Made by a program: the position numbers and the translations under genes. This document shows, piece by piece, positions 1-9,132 of a DNA stretch of 64,000 bases. The notes beneath the pieces were generated by a model. That model saw only the letters and a program-made list of their open reading frames with translations. It made no database searches and was not told the DNA's origin. The stretch is taken from contig NZ_CP118747.1 of the NCBI RefSeq assembly GCF_030996345.1, positions 804,001 to 868,000 of the forward strand, written 5' to 3'. Source of the stretch: Acidithiobacillus sp. AMEEHan. Its GTDB lineage: Bacteria > Pseudomonadota > Gammaproteobacteria > Acidithiobacillales > Acidithiobacillaceae. Each line of letters starts with the position of its first letter. The stretch's first letter is position 1.

Positions 1-734
1 AAACTCTGTAGGGCCGGGATGAGGGGCTCGACGCGGTCCATGTGTTGCGCCAGCGTCAGCCAGAGCAAAAATGCCACGGCTGCCGCCACCAAGGGCATGA
101 TGAAGGCGCCGAGGCCTCGGTTTTCCGCCTTTTTCTCGTAATACAGGTAAAACAATGGCGTCGTCGCACAAAAGAGGACGAAGACTTCCCACAGATTACT
201 GACAGGAATGTGTCCCCAGCTCGGGTGGCCGAGGTAGGTCTCGCGCCAGCGCACGCCCAGACCAATGAAACCGAAGATCACACCGCCCCAGGTCAGGCGC
301 GTCGCCCAACGCCCAATCGACTCACGCCCCGAGAAAAAATACAGCAGGTAGGCCCCGGTACCGAGAAGGAGGAGTGCTGACATCCACATTACGGCGGCGA
401 CGCCCTGCAACACGTAGTGCAGAAGAAAATCGTTTTCTGCCGTCTGTCCGTGGGCATAGAGCCAGACCGCGCCCAATGCAGGCAAGACACTGGCTACGGT
501 CGTCCACTGCAGCGGGCGCCAGGCAACCCCTGCCAACAAAAGGCCGACATACCAGGACAGCAGAACCACATACTGCCAATAATCGAACTGTGCGCCCCAG
601 CGGGCCAGAATGAACGCCGCAACTGCCGTCAGACCCAGAATCCAGGCCGCTTCCTGGCGCAGGATCTCCGCCAGGGTGCGGTGCCGAAACTCCGCGGGCA
701 GCCCTTCTGCCCAGGATTCCATGCTCTTTGCCAT
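1..734 (-). CDS. Cytochrome c biogenesis protein ResC/CcsA (partial)
   Basis: The N-terminal part of an integral membrane protein that continues off the left edge. It starts at the ATG at 734, with GAGGAG eight bases upstream. The visible product has a short cytoplasmic N-terminus and then several hydrophobic segments. It contains GHIPVSNLWE, typical of the CcsA/ResC family that handles haem for system II cytochrome c maturation. The heme-binding tryptophan-rich domain lies beyond the edge. The ResB partner gene ends 29 bases upstream on the same strand, so the two form the usual ResB-ResC operon. Confidence 0.85.
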   Translation of the reverse strand, partial: MAKSMESWAEGLPAEFRHRTLAEILRQEAAWILGLTAVAAFILARWGAQFDYWQYVVLLSWYVGLLLAGVAWRPLQWTTVASVLPALGAVWLYAHGQTAENDFLLHYVLQGVAAVMWMSALLLLGTGAYLLYFFSGRESIGRWATRLTWGGVIFGFIGLGVRWRETYLGHPSWGHIPVSNLWEVFVLFCATTPLFYLYYEKKAENRGLGAFIMPLVAAAVAFLLWLTLAQHMDRVEPLIPALQS

Positions 735-762
735 GTGTTTCGCTCCTCTCTCTCTAAATGCG

Positions 763-2595
763 TCAACAATTCAAAGTAGTATCTTCTTTTCCAGGCGGCG
801 CTCGCAAGGCACGCTCCCAGGCAGCGAACTCGCGGGCAAACTCCCGCTTGTTCCGGTCAGCGCTGGCACCCAGTTCCAGATGACTGCCGCCTTCCCGACC
901 CTCCACCCGCGCCCAGACTCGCCGCTGCGGCAGGTAAAAGAGAATGAAAATTCCCAGAACGAGGGCCACACATCCCCAGTAGATGGGCACCGTGCCGGGC
1001 CACTTGGTAACCTGCAGACCGGCCGCCCACCGATGGTCGAAGGACTGCAGATGCAAAATGAAAGGAGCGGGGTAATCCCGCATCTCTGCCAACGCATTCA
1101 GGCTCGCCTGCACGAAGCGATCCTGCTCAGCAGCAGACATATTGGGTGCGACACGCGCGGCAAGCATCGCAAAGATCTGCTGAAACACCGCCGGAGATGC
1201 CTGCGCACCGCCATGCGCCGCCACCTGCAGGGCAGCCAGATAATTCAGAAACAGGGAGATGCCGCCGTTGGGCCCAACGGGCAAATAGACATAGTGATAG
1301 GGGTCGCCGAGCGCCTGACGATATCCCTGCACGAAATACCCTTGCCCGTCGCGGGTGATGGGACTGAAATAGGTATGGAATTCCGCTGCGCCACCATGCG
1401 GATCATGGACCACATAGGTGTAACTGGGTCCCAGGTTGACCATGGGGTTTTTCGGGTCGGGCTTGTCACCCACCGCCGTTCGCGGCATGACATTGTAGAG
1501 GGAGAAGTTCTTCAACTGCACCGAATAGCCGGAATCCCCTGCCTGCAAGGTCTGGCCAACCCGACCCGAGAGCTGCCCGGGTTGCAGCGCCGGCATCCCC
1601 AAGACGTAACTTTGCAGGTGCAGGAGAGAGCCACCATCACTGAAACTCGACTGATAGATCTCCACACCATCATAGGACATCGGATGATTGACACGAATGA
1701 TGCCGCTTTCCAGCACCTTACCCGACGGGCTGTAGAGCACCACATCGGAAACGAAATCGCTGGGCATGCCGGTGGAGTAATAACTGACGTGGAAAGAGCG
1801 CAGGTGGATGCGAAACGGCAGGGGCTGCACGAGGTAGCCATCGCCGGCCAGTTCGAAGACTGCATCCGCCGTCTGCCCCTCAGGGAGGGTGATGATGCCG
1901 CGGTAAGCGGGATTGTGCAGCGGCATCCAGGCCGAACGGGGAATTTCACTGAGTGGCAGGTCGAAGTTCTTGGCCGGCTTGAGGGTGCCCGTCCATTCCG
2001 CCCATTTCACCGGAATATCGGCATTGTAGAGGGCCGCGGCACAAATCAGGATGATGGCCAGATGGGTGAGGAAATAGCCCGACCGGTGAAAGCGTCCCTT
2101 GCGCGCGGCCACGTAGAATTCACTGCCTTCACGCTCCAGACGCGGGCGGAAACCGCCCCGGCGCAACAGTCCTGCCACGCGACTGGCCATGAGCTCAGCC
2201 GAGAGCTCCGCATCGAGCGAGAAGAAATGTTCCTGCGCCCGAATTGCCGCCCGGCGCTGGCGGACCGGCAAGGCACGCATGTCACGCAGCATGCGCGGAC
2301 CGTTACGCGTCACACAGGTGGCAGTGGACAGGACCAGAAAGGCGACGATACTGGTGTACCACAAGGTCCGATAGACATTGTACAGTCCCAGCTCGCGATA
2401 GACCTGAAACCAGAAGCTGCCGAACTGGAGCTGGTAGTTGTCATAAGGCTGTTGTTGGCTGAGTACCGTGCCGATGATGGAGGCGATGGCGAGCAAGACC
2501 AACAGGCTTACCGCCAGGCGCATGGAGCCCAAAAACTGCAGCAGCAGGCGTAGTCGCGAAGACTGCACCGCATGAACACTACTCACGGTCTGCAA
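763..2595 (-). CDS. resB: Cytochrome c biogenesis protein ResB
   Basis: ResB-family membrane protein of about 610 residues. With ResC it forms the system II complex that delivers haem and attaches it to apocytochromes c on the outer face of the membrane. The N-terminus has paired membrane segments (SMRLAVSLLVLLAIASIIGT), followed by a large periplasmic region and a last membrane segment near the C-terminus (PIYWGCVALVLGIFILFYL). The frame is open to 2700, but a GGGAGG Shine-Dalgarno ends five bases before the TTG at 2595. A GTG at 2586 is the alternative. The longer N-terminus would run into the divergent engB promoter. Confidence 0.85.
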   Translation of the reverse strand: MQTVSSVHAVQSSRLRLLLQFLGSMRLAVSLLVLLAIASIIGTVLSQQQPYDNYQLQFGSFWFQVYRELGLYNVYRTLWYTSIVAFLVLSTATCVTRNGPRMLRDMRALPVRQRRAAIRAQEHFFSLDAELSAELMASRVAGLLRRGGFRPRLEREGSEFYVAARKGRFHRSGYFLTHLAIILICAAALYNADIPVKWAEWTGTLKPAKNFDLPLSEIPRSAWMPLHNPAYRGIITLPEGQTADAVFELAGDGYLVQPLPFRIHLRSFHVSYYSTGMPSDFVSDVVLYSPSGKVLESGIIRVNHPMSYDGVEIYQSSFSDGGSLLHLQSYVLGMPALQPGQLSGRVGQTLQAGDSGYSVQLKNFSLYNVMPRTAVGDKPDPKNPMVNLGPSYTYVVHDPHGGAAEFHTYFSPITRDGQGYFVQGYRQALGDPYHYVYLPVGPNGGISLFLNYLAALQVAAHGGAQASPAVFQQIFAMLAARVAPNMSAAEQDRFVQASLNALAEMRDYPAPFILHLQSFDHRWAAGLQVTKWPGTVPIYWGCVALVLGIFILFYLPQRRVWARVEGREGGSHLELGASADRNKREFAREFAAWERALRAPPGKEDTTLNC

Positions 2596-2646
2596 GACCA
2601 CCTCCCATTCTGTCGTCTGCCCGCAGTCTAGCGTTTCAGAAGAGAA

Positions 2647-2676
2647 TTGCCAGTAGCCACATGGCACGGCTATGCT
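2647..2676 (+). promoter_or_regulatory. Putative engB promoter (leaderless)
   Basis: TTGCCA at 2647-2652 and TATGCT at 2671-2676 are separated by 18 bases. Transcription would begin at about 2683, which is exactly the first ATG of engB. The mRNA may therefore be leaderless, with the ATG at 2695 as the alternative start. This is a motif match only. Confidence 0.4.
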
Positions 2677-2682
2677 CCTAGC

Positions 2683-3414
2683 ATGGAACATACCATGCAA
2701 AATCCAAGGCCGGAGAAAGCGCGCACTGCCGGCCTGCAGCAGGCCGAATATCTGCTGAGCGTGACCCGCTTAGGCCAACTCCCCACCGACAGCGGTGCCG
2801 AAGTGGCCATGGCCGGGCGCTCCAATGTGGGCAAATCTTCGGTGCTCAATCGGGTCTGCCAGCAGCGCGCCTTAGCCCGGGTCAGCCGCACCCCGGGTCG
2901 CACCCAGGCGCTGAATTTCTTCACCCTGGGCAGCCCCGACCAGCGCCTCGTCGATCTCCCGGGCTATGGCTACGCCAAGGTTCCGGAGGCCATGCGCAGC
3001 CAATGGGGGGAGCTGCTCAGCCAGTACCTGCGTAGTCGTCAGAGTTTGGTAGGACTGGTTCTGGTGATGGATATTCGCCATCCGCTGATGCCCTTCGACT
3101 GCGATCTACTGCGCTTTGCCGCACACTGCCAGCGACCCGTTCACGTCCTTCTCAACAAGGCCGACAAACTGTCGCGCGGAGCAGCAAAGCAGACCCTGCA
3201 GCGGGTGCTACGTGCGGGAGAAATGGCAGGGAGTACGGCACAGCTGTTTTCCGCGAAAGAGGGCGAAGGGCTCCCGGAGTTACAGAGCAGACTGACCATT
3301 TGGCTGGAAAAAAGTCCCCCGCCGGCGGCGGGGAACAATAATGAGTCCTCAAAGGGAGGAGAGGACTCCCATCCCGGACAGGGAGGTGAAGTCCGGGAAA
3401 ACTACTCCCCTTAG
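2683..3414 (+). CDS. engB: Ribosome biogenesis GTP-binding protein EngB/YihA
   Basis: Essential small GTPase of the YihA/YsxC family, needed for late assembly of the large ribosomal subunit. The P-loop GRSNVGKSS, the switch TPGRTQ, the G3 motif DLPGYGYAKV and the G4 motif NKAD are all present in order. From the ATG at 2683 the product is 243 residues, roughly 35 longer than is usual. The extra tail after the final helix is low-complexity and coincides with a series of RNA hairpins (3317-3397), so its sequence may be shaped by RNA structure rather than protein function. It is divergent from resB. Confidence 0.93.
   Translation: MEHTMQNPRPEKARTAGLQQAEYLLSVTRLGQLPTDSGAEVAMAGRSNVGKSSVLNRVCQQRALARVSRTPGRTQALNFFTLGSPDQRLVDLPGYGYAKVPEAMRSQWGELLSQYLRSRQSLVGLVLVMDIRHPLMPFDCDLLRFAAHCQRPVHVLLNKADKLSRGAAKQTLQRVLRAGEMAGSTAQLFSAKEGEGLPELQSRLTIWLEKSPPPAAGNNNESSKGGEDSHPGQGGEVRENYSP
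3317..3410 (+). ncRNA. Candidate structured RNA: three consecutive hairpins
   Basis: Three perfect hairpins lie in series across the end of engB and the leader of the next gene. CCCCGCC/GGCGGGG is at 3317-3333 with a 3-base loop. GAGTCCTC/GAGGACTC is at 3343-3368 with loop AAAGGGAGGA. CCCGGAC/GTCCGGG is at 3373-3397 with loop AGGGAGGTGAA. The last two loops share AGGGAGG, and a pyrimidine stretch ACTCCCCTT follows at 3401-3412. GGA in a hairpin loop is the hallmark of CsrA/RsmA targets, so a CsrA-controlled leader for the TrkA-N gene or a processed small RNA is possible. No known RNA family was recognised. Confidence 0.45.
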
Positions 3415-3470
3415 AACCTAAAGATTGAAGTAAAGTTCAATTTCTCTCGATGCGGCGCAAGGAATCTCTC

Positions 3471-3929
3471 ATGCCATTGAAAGATCATTACATTATCGTT
3501 GGTGACACGCCGCTGGCACGCAACAGCTATCGCCAGTTGAAAGATCGCGGGCAGATCGTACGGGTCATTCTGCTACGCCAACCCGACGACACGTATTTTC
3601 ACGCCGAGGATGTGATCATCGGCGACGCCAGCGACACCGACATCCTCAATCGAGCTGATGCCCAAGGCGCCGCAGCGGTTCTCGCTCTGCGCGCCGACGA
3701 TTCGGAAAATGCCTTCATCATACTTGCTACGCGCGAGCTACAAGGCTCCGCGAAGACCGTGGCGGCGGTCAATGACAGTAAAAATCTCAAACGGGTGCAA
3801 CGGGTACAGCCGGATATGATCATCGCCCCCCAGGTCATTGGCGGTGAGGTCCTTGCCATGGCGCTGAACGGCGAAGAGCTCAGCAGTGATGCCATCCTGA
3901 AGATGTTTCAAAGCAACAATCGGCACTGA
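3471..3929 (+). CDS. TrkA-N (RCK) NAD-binding domain protein
   Basis: A 152-residue protein consisting of one Rossmann-type TrkA-N/RCK domain. YIIVGDTPLARNSYRQL at the N-terminus is the nucleotide-binding loop, and DVIIGDASDTDIL is the typical second half. No membrane channel segment or TrkA-C domain is fused. It is therefore a stand-alone regulatory subunit, as found with bacterial K+ channels or transporters; no partner channel is in the window. The ATG at 3471 follows AAGGA by seven bases and is preferred over an upstream in-frame start at 3450. Confidence 0.75.
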   Translation: MPLKDHYIIVGDTPLARNSYRQLKDRGQIVRVILLRQPDDTYFHAEDVIIGDASDTDILNRADAQGAAAVLALRADDSENAFIILATRELQGSAKTVAAVNDSKNLKRVQRVQPDMIIAPQVIGGEVLAMALNGEELSSDAILKMFQSNNRH

Positions 3930-3932
3930 GCT

Positions 3933-6638
3933 TCAGGAATGGGCATCCGCCCAGCTCTTCCCCCAGCCCATACTCACCTCCAGCGGGACGGCGAGCTGCG
4001 CCACCCCTTCCATGCGCGCCCGCAGGGCCTGACTGGCTTCCTGCAAGCGGTCGTCCGGCACCTCCAGAATCAACTCGTCGTGTACCTGCAGGATCATTCG
4101 CCCCCGCGACCGGTCTTCCTGTAACCAGGCATCCACGGCGATCATCGCCAGCTTGATCAGATCGGCGGCGCTTCCCTGCAACGGGGCATTGATGGCGGCA
4201 CGCTCAGCGTAAGCGCGGCGCGCGGGATTGCGCGACTGAATCTCAGGCACATAGAGACGGCGGCCATACAGGGTCTCGACAAAACCCTGCTCCCGCGCCC
4301 GTTTGCGGCTTTCTTCCATATACGCCTGGACCCTGGGATAGCGCTCGAAATAGCGCTGCATGTACGCCCGTGCACGGGCCTGATCGACCCCCAACTGCTG
4401 CGCCAGGCCAAAGGCCGTCTGCCCGTAGATCAAACCAAAATTGATCGCCTTCGCCGCCCGTCGTCGTTCCGCATCGACCTGCTCCAGCGGGATCTCGAAG
4501 ACCTCGGCGGCGGTTGCCCGGTGGATGTCCTCACCCGCCGCAAAGGCGGCAAGCAGACCCTCATCGTGAGACAAATGCGCCATCAGACGGAGTTCGATCT
4601 GCGAGTAATCGGCACTCAGCAGCAGATGTCCCGGCTCAGCGATGAAGGCGGCGCGGATGCGTCGTCCCTGCTCCGTGCGCACTGGGATGTTCTGCAGATT
4701 CGGATCGCTGGAGGAAAGCCGTCCCGTAGCCGCCACCGCCTGGCGATAGTGGGTATGCACGCGCCCGGTACGCGGGTGAATCATCTGCGGTAAGGCATCG
4801 GCGTAGGTGTTGCGCAGTTTGGCGAGGCTACGATACTCAAGGATCAGGCCCGGTAGGGGTGAATGGCTGGCCAGTTGCGCGAGGCTGTCCTCATCGGTCG
4901 AGGCCTGCCCGCCCCTGGTTTTCTTCTGACTCGGCAACTGCATCTTGTCGAAGAGAATTTCCTGAATCTGCTTGGGGGAAGACAAATTGAAGGACTGCCC
5001 CGCCAATTCCTGCGCCTCCCGCTCGACCTGCTGCATAGCCGCGGCCAGCTCGCTACTGAGGGCCTCCAACTGCTGCCGGTCAATCTTCACTCCTGCCCAC
5101 TCCATGCGCGCCAATACCAGCGCGAGGGGCATTTCGATCTCTGCAAACACCCGCCGCAGACCCTGCACCTTGTCGATCCGCGGCCACAGCAACACATCGA
5201 GGCGCAGGCAGACATCGGCGTCCTCCGCGGCGTAGGGCAGGGCCTCACGGATCGGGACCGCGGCGAAACTGCGCTGCTTCTTGCCCTTCCCAGCGACGTC
5301 CTCATAGGCGATGTTCTGGTGATGCAGAAAGCGCTCCGCCAGATGATCAAGATCGTGCGGAGCAGTAGAGTCGAGCACATAACTTTCGAGCAGGGTATCG
5401 CGCAGCAGGCCCTGTGGCTCTATGCCCTGTTGCCAGAAGATCTGCCAGTCGAACTTGGCATTCTGGGCAATCTTCGCCGCGTCCGATTCCAGCCAGGCGC
5501 GCAGTTCTGCGAGGACTTGCCCGCGCAGCAACTGCCGCCCCTCGCGGTGTCCGACAGGCAGATAGGCCGCCTGTATCGTTTCCCCCTCCTGCCAAGCAAG
5601 GGAGATCCCTACCAATTCGGCATCATGCGGATTGAGAGAGGTAGTTTCGGTATCGATGGCAACCTGCTGCGCCGCAGTTACCCGTGGCAAGAGATTTCGC
5701 AGGGCGTCTTCCGTATCGATCAGCTGGTAACGACTGCGGTCGATGGTATCCCCGGGGAGAGCGGAAGACCCCGCAGGATCCCCTGCCGCTGCCAATTCGT
5801 TCTGCAACTCGCGGCGCCAGCTACTGAAGCCCAGACGCTCGGCCAGGGCAAGCAGCGCCGCGGTATTGGCCGGCTGCTGCGGAAGCTCGGCCACGGGGAG
5901 CTCCAGGTCACAGCGAATCCTGGCCAAGTCCCGGCTGCGCGGCAGAAAATCACGACTGGCGCGCAGGGCATCACCAATCTTGCCGCCGATTTCATCGGCA
6001 TGCGCAAGCAGGTTGTCCAAGGTACCATACTGTGCCAACCATTTAGCCACCGTCTTGGGTCCTGCGCCCGGCACGCCCGGGATGTTATCCACCTTGTCGC
6101 CCACCAAGGCGAGGTAGTCCACCATCTGCTCCGGCGTGACGCCAAACTTCTCGCGCACTGCCTGCACATCGAGCACGGTATTTTTCATGGTATCGATGAT
6201 TTTTGTACGAGCATCGAGGAGTTGGGCAAGATCCTTATCGCCGCTGACGATCAGGAGGGGACGATCGGCAGGCGTGGCGCAGGCAAGGGTACCGATGACG
6301 TCATCGGCCTCGACGCCCGGCTCGCGAAGTAACGGCAGGCCCATCGCGGTAATCCAGTGCAGCAGCGGATCGATCTGCACCCGCAGTTCCTGTGGCATCG
6401 GTGGGCGCTGCGCCTTGTAATCGGAGTAGATCGTATCACGAAAGGTCGGCCCGGCGGCATCGAAAACGACCACGATCTCGCCCTGCGGATACTCGCGCTG
6501 CAGGCGTCGCAACATGTTGATCACCCCATAGATAGCGCCGGTGGGCAGACCGTCCGGGGCGCGCAGATCCGGGAGGGCATGAAAGGCGCGATAGAGAAAA
6601 CTGGAGGCGTCTACCAGGATGCGAGGATTTTTGGTCAT
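3933..6638 (-). CDS. polA: DNA polymerase I
   Basis: Full three-domain DNA polymerase I of 901 residues for Okazaki-fragment maturation and repair. Residues 1-300 form the 5' to 3' exonuclease (ILVDASSFLYRAFHAL; GVEADDVIG; GDKVDNIPGVPG). A proofreading exonuclease follows with an intact DTETT motif at 329-333. The C-terminal half is the polymerase domain, with SADYSQIELR (motif A) and QVHDELILEVP (motif C). The frame is open to 6989, but the ATG at 6638 matches the family start. It is divergent from the LOG-DUF2782-thrB operon, with 66 bases between the starts. Confidence 0.97.
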   Translation of the reverse strand: MTKNPRILVDASSFLYRAFHALPDLRAPDGLPTGAIYGVINMLRRLQREYPQGEIVVVFDAAGPTFRDTIYSDYKAQRPPMPQELRVQIDPLLHWITAMGLPLLREPGVEADDVIGTLACATPADRPLLIVSGDKDLAQLLDARTKIIDTMKNTVLDVQAVREKFGVTPEQMVDYLALVGDKVDNIPGVPGAGPKTVAKWLAQYGTLDNLLAHADEIGGKIGDALRASRDFLPRSRDLARIRCDLELPVAELPQQPANTAALLALAERLGFSSWRRELQNELAAAGDPAGSSALPGDTIDRSRYQLIDTEDALRNLLPRVTAAQQVAIDTETTSLNPHDAELVGISLAWQEGETIQAAYLPVGHREGRQLLRGQVLAELRAWLESDAAKIAQNAKFDWQIFWQQGIEPQGLLRDTLLESYVLDSTAPHDLDHLAERFLHHQNIAYEDVAGKGKKQRSFAAVPIREALPYAAEDADVCLRLDVLLWPRIDKVQGLRRVFAEIEMPLALVLARMEWAGVKIDRQQLEALSSELAAAMQQVEREAQELAGQSFNLSSPKQIQEILFDKMQLPSQKKTRGGQASTDEDSLAQLASHSPLPGLILEYRSLAKLRNTYADALPQMIHPRTGRVHTHYRQAVAATGRLSSSDPNLQNIPVRTEQGRRIRAAFIAEPGHLLLSADYSQIELRLMAHLSHDEGLLAAFAAGEDIHRATAAEVFEIPLEQVDAERRRAAKAINFGLIYGQTAFGLAQQLGVDQARARAYMQRYFERYPRVQAYMEESRKRAREQGFVETLYGRRLYVPEIQSRNPARRAYAERAAINAPLQGSAADLIKLAMIAVDAWLQEDRSRGRMILQVHDELILEVPDDRLQEASQALRARMEGVAQLAVPLEVSMGWGKSWADAHS

Positions 6639-6704
6639 GAGCAGGACTTTTCGGCAGCTTTCCCCCATAATACGGAAAATTTGAGTAGCTACGGTAGGCC
6701 TGCA

Positions 6705-7424
6705 ATGCGCGCACCCCTGGACACGGAACGTCTTCTTGACGGCGGCGAGAGTCGCCTCACCCGCGAAGCCTGGAAAATCTTTCAGATCATGGCGGAGTTT
6801 GTGCGCGGCTACGAAAAGCTCGCCACCGTCGAGCCCTGCGTCAGCATCTTCGGTTCTGCGCGGCTGCCCGAGGAACACCGCTGGTATCAGCAAACCTTGA
6901 GCATTGCCGAAAAGCTCTCCAACGCCGGTTTTTCGGTGATCAGTGGCGGTGGTCCGGGGGTCATGGAGGCGGCTAACCGCGGCGCCCATCGCGGCACCGG
7001 CTATAGCATCGGGCTCAACATCGAACTACCGCACGAGCAGCACAGTAACCCCTATCAGGACATCTCCCTCTCCTTCGAACATTTTTATTCGCGCAAGGTG
7101 ATGTTCATGAAGTACGCTGCGGCCTATGTGGTCATGCCCGGCGGCTTTGGTACCCTCGATGAGCTCGCGGAGTGCCTCACCTTGGTACAGACCGGCAAGA
7201 CCCGACGCATGCCCATCATTCTTTTCGATTCTGGCTTTTGGAATGGATTGATCGACTGGTGGAGGAGCACCATGCTGGCGCATGGCACCATCAACGAGTC
7301 CGACTTGGATCTGGTCACCGTACTCGACGATCCAGACTCTGTGGTCGCCGCCATATTCGACCATTATGAAAAACGCGGTTTTGCCCCCTCATCGGCAGAA
7401 ACCGAAGCTCTGCTCAACCTATAA
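6705..7424 (+). CDS. LOG family protein (TIGR00730-type)
   Basis: A 239-residue Rossmann-fold protein of the LOG/lysine-decarboxylase-like family. Members of this family hydrolyse cytokinin-type or other nucleoside monophosphates to the free base and ribose 5-phosphate. The signature PGGFGTLDE and the upstream SGGGPGVMEAANRGA loop are intact. The ATG at 6705 gives the standard family N-terminus; the Shine-Dalgarno is weak. It is the first gene of a tight run with the DUF2782 protein and thrB. The substrate cannot be told from sequence. Confidence 0.88.
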   Translation: MRAPLDTERLLDGGESRLTREAWKIFQIMAEFVRGYEKLATVEPCVSIFGSARLPEEHRWYQQTLSIAEKLSNAGFSVISGGGPGVMEAANRGAHRGTGYSIGLNIELPHEQHSNPYQDISLSFEHFYSRKVMFMKYAAAYVVMPGGFGTLDELAECLTLVQTGKTRRMPIILFDSGFWNGLIDWWRSTMLAHGTINESDLDLVTVLDDPDSVVAAIFDHYEKRGFAPSSAETEALLNL

Positions 7425-7441
7425 AGGGGAGGAACCTGGTC

Positions 7442-7774
7442 ATGCCACGCCGTCTCGCAATATTTTTGGGTTTGGGTGCGATCCTCTATGCCGGCACCGC
7501 GCTGGCGGATGGCGGACCCGAGAAATACCCTTACCATCTGCCGCGACTGGCACCGCCGAAGAACAGTGTGCCCGAGGCCGAACTGCATGTGCCCAAGGGC
7601 TCCAAGATCGAAGAATATAGAGCCGATGGCGAGGTCTACATGGTCAAGGTCATCCCGCCCAAGCCCTTTCCCCCATACTATCTCGTAAACCGCAACGGCC
7701 ATGGCTTCAGCCGCGTACCCAACACCGATGCGGAAAAAATGGACGTGCCGCAGTGGACCCTGTTTCGCTGGTAA
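7442..7774 (+). CDS. DUF2782 family secreted protein
   Basis: A 110-residue protein with an N-terminal signal peptide (hydrophobic stretch followed by GTALADGG). The short periplasmic domain is rich in proline and lysine (KVIPPKPFPPYYLVNRNG). This matches the DUF2782 family, which in other gammaproteobacteria sits beside polA and thrB, as it does here. GGGGAGG precedes the start, and the gene ends five bases before thrB. Its function is unknown. Confidence 0.75.
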   Translation: MPRRLAIFLGLGAILYAGTALADGGPEKYPYHLPRLAPPKNSVPEAELHVPKGSKIEEYRADGEVYMVKVIPPKPFPPYYLVNRNGHGFSRVPNTDAEKMDVPQWTLFRW

Positions 7775-7778
7775 GCGC

Positions 7779-8711
7779 ATGGCTGTCTACACCGAACTCC
7801 CCGATGCCGAGTTGGCAAGTTTTCTCGCCGAGTATGAGCTCGGCAGCCTAGAACAGATTGCCGGCATCTGCGCGGGTACCGAAAACAGCAATTTTTTTCT
7901 CGATACCCAGGCCGGACGGTTCGTGCTGACCATTTTCGAGCGCCTACCGCGGGAGAACATTCCCTATTACCTGCACGTCACGGAGTGGCTCAGTCAGCAG
8001 GGGATTCCCTGCCCGGCCCCAGTGCATTCACGCACTGGCGAAATCCTCGGTACCCTCTGCGGTAAACCGGCCGCCATCGTGCAACGGTTACCTGGCCTGT
8101 CCATCGAGGGCCGCGTGCCCAACGAGACGGAGATCGATGCCCTCGGGCAACTGCTCGCCCGCATGCATCTCGCTGGTCGCGGCTTTCCCGAGGAGCATCC
8201 AAACCCCGCCGGGCTCGACTGGTGCCTGGAAACCGGCAGACGACTATTCCCCAAGTTGAGTCCTGCCGAAAGAGAGCTGCTCGCAGATGAACGGGAGGCG
8301 CAAAAACAGTGGCCACGCGCCAAGCTGCCGGGCGGGGTGATTCATGCCGATCTCTTCCCCGACAACGTCCTCTTTCTGGGCCATGAGATCACCGGCACCA
8401 TCGACTATTACTACGCCGGTGACGATGCCTGGCTCTACGATCTCGCCATCGTGGCGAATGCCTGGTGTTCCTTTCCCGATGGCAGTCTCGACAAAAACCT
8501 TGCCGCCATCCTCTGGCAAGCCTACGCAAGCGTGCGCCCTTTCGAGCGGCGCGAGCACGGCCTGTGGTTCCCCTACATGCGCGCTGCCGCCTTGCGCTTT
8601 TGGCTGCTGCGGCTGGAGGCCAAGCATTTTCCCCGCGGCGGCCAACTCACCGAGCTACGCGACCCGGAGGAATACCGTCGCATCCTGGAGCGGCGGCGGG
8701 AGTTTTGTTGA
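7779..8711 (+). CDS. thrB: Homoserine kinase (ThrB, APH-fold type)
   Basis: A 310-residue homoserine kinase of the aminoglycoside-phosphotransferase fold, as in Pseudomonas, rather than the GHMP type. It phosphorylates homoserine on the way to threonine. The N-terminus has GTENSNFFLDTQAGRFVLTI (nucleotide loop). The catalytic segment is GVIHADLFPDNVLF, and the metal-binding aspartate is in GTIDYYYAGDD. The start at 7779 lies five bases after the DUF2782 stop, so the three genes are probably co-transcribed. Confidence 0.92.
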   Translation: MAVYTELPDAELASFLAEYELGSLEQIAGICAGTENSNFFLDTQAGRFVLTIFERLPRENIPYYLHVTEWLSQQGIPCPAPVHSRTGEILGTLCGKPAAIVQRLPGLSIEGRVPNETEIDALGQLLARMHLAGRGFPEEHPNPAGLDWCLETGRRLFPKLSPAERELLADEREAQKQWPRAKLPGGVIHADLFPDNVLFLGHEITGTIDYYYAGDDAWLYDLAIVANAWCSFPDGSLDKNLAAILWQAYASVRPFERREHGLWFPYMRAAALRFWLLRLEAKHFPRGGQLTELRDPEEYRRILERRREFC

Positions 8712-8723
8712 TCGCCCGCCGGC

Positions 8724-9032
8724 TCAAGGCTTCGGTCGCGACCAAAAGCCCGCCAGCCAGAGGGCGACGCCAAAGAAAAGTCCCTCGCCCGCAGGCAAAG
8801 CCCAGTCCCAGGGATGGCCGCCCATGGCAATGGAAACAAAGAGCGCCAGCGCAGCGATCATCAAAAGGATGCCAGCCCGCTCTACCCAGCGGCTGAAAAC
8901 TTCGCGATCGATCCCCTGTATCCACTCCCAGAGGCCCAGACGCGTCAGAATCCGACGCGTTTCCGCCGGAAACCACAGTGCCCATACGATGCCCAGCACA
9001 AACAAGGTGTTCAATATGTAGAGTACGATCAT
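8724..9032 (-). CDS. Small membrane protein, unknown function
   Basis: A 102-residue protein with three predicted membrane segments: IVLYILNTLFVLGIVWAL, AGILLMIAALALFVSIAM and LFFGVALWLAGFW. A strong GGGGGAG Shine-Dalgarno precedes the ATG at 9032. The gene is convergent with thrB (12 bases between the stops) and divergent from the b561-like gene at 9133. No family was recognised. Confidence 0.65.
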   Translation of the reverse strand: MIVLYILNTLFVLGIVWALWFPAETRRILTRLGLWEWIQGIDREVFSRWVERAGILLMIAALALFVSIAMGGHPWDWALPAGEGLFFGVALWLAGFWSRPKP

Positions 9033-9132
9033 CCGACGCTCCCCCATCTTTGGTATCATCATACTTTTTCGTCCCTTTATGGGAAAGCCTGAAAATCGCG
9101 ATATACTCGCCATGATCCATCTGGGAGGAAAG

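Noticed and set aside
610-2553. Long 647-residue open frame on the plus strand
   Set aside because: It is the antisense shadow of resB, whose product has clear ResB motifs and membrane segments; the plus-strand translation has no domain or signal.
4863-6332. 489-residue plus-strand frame
   Set aside because: Antisense shadow of polA.
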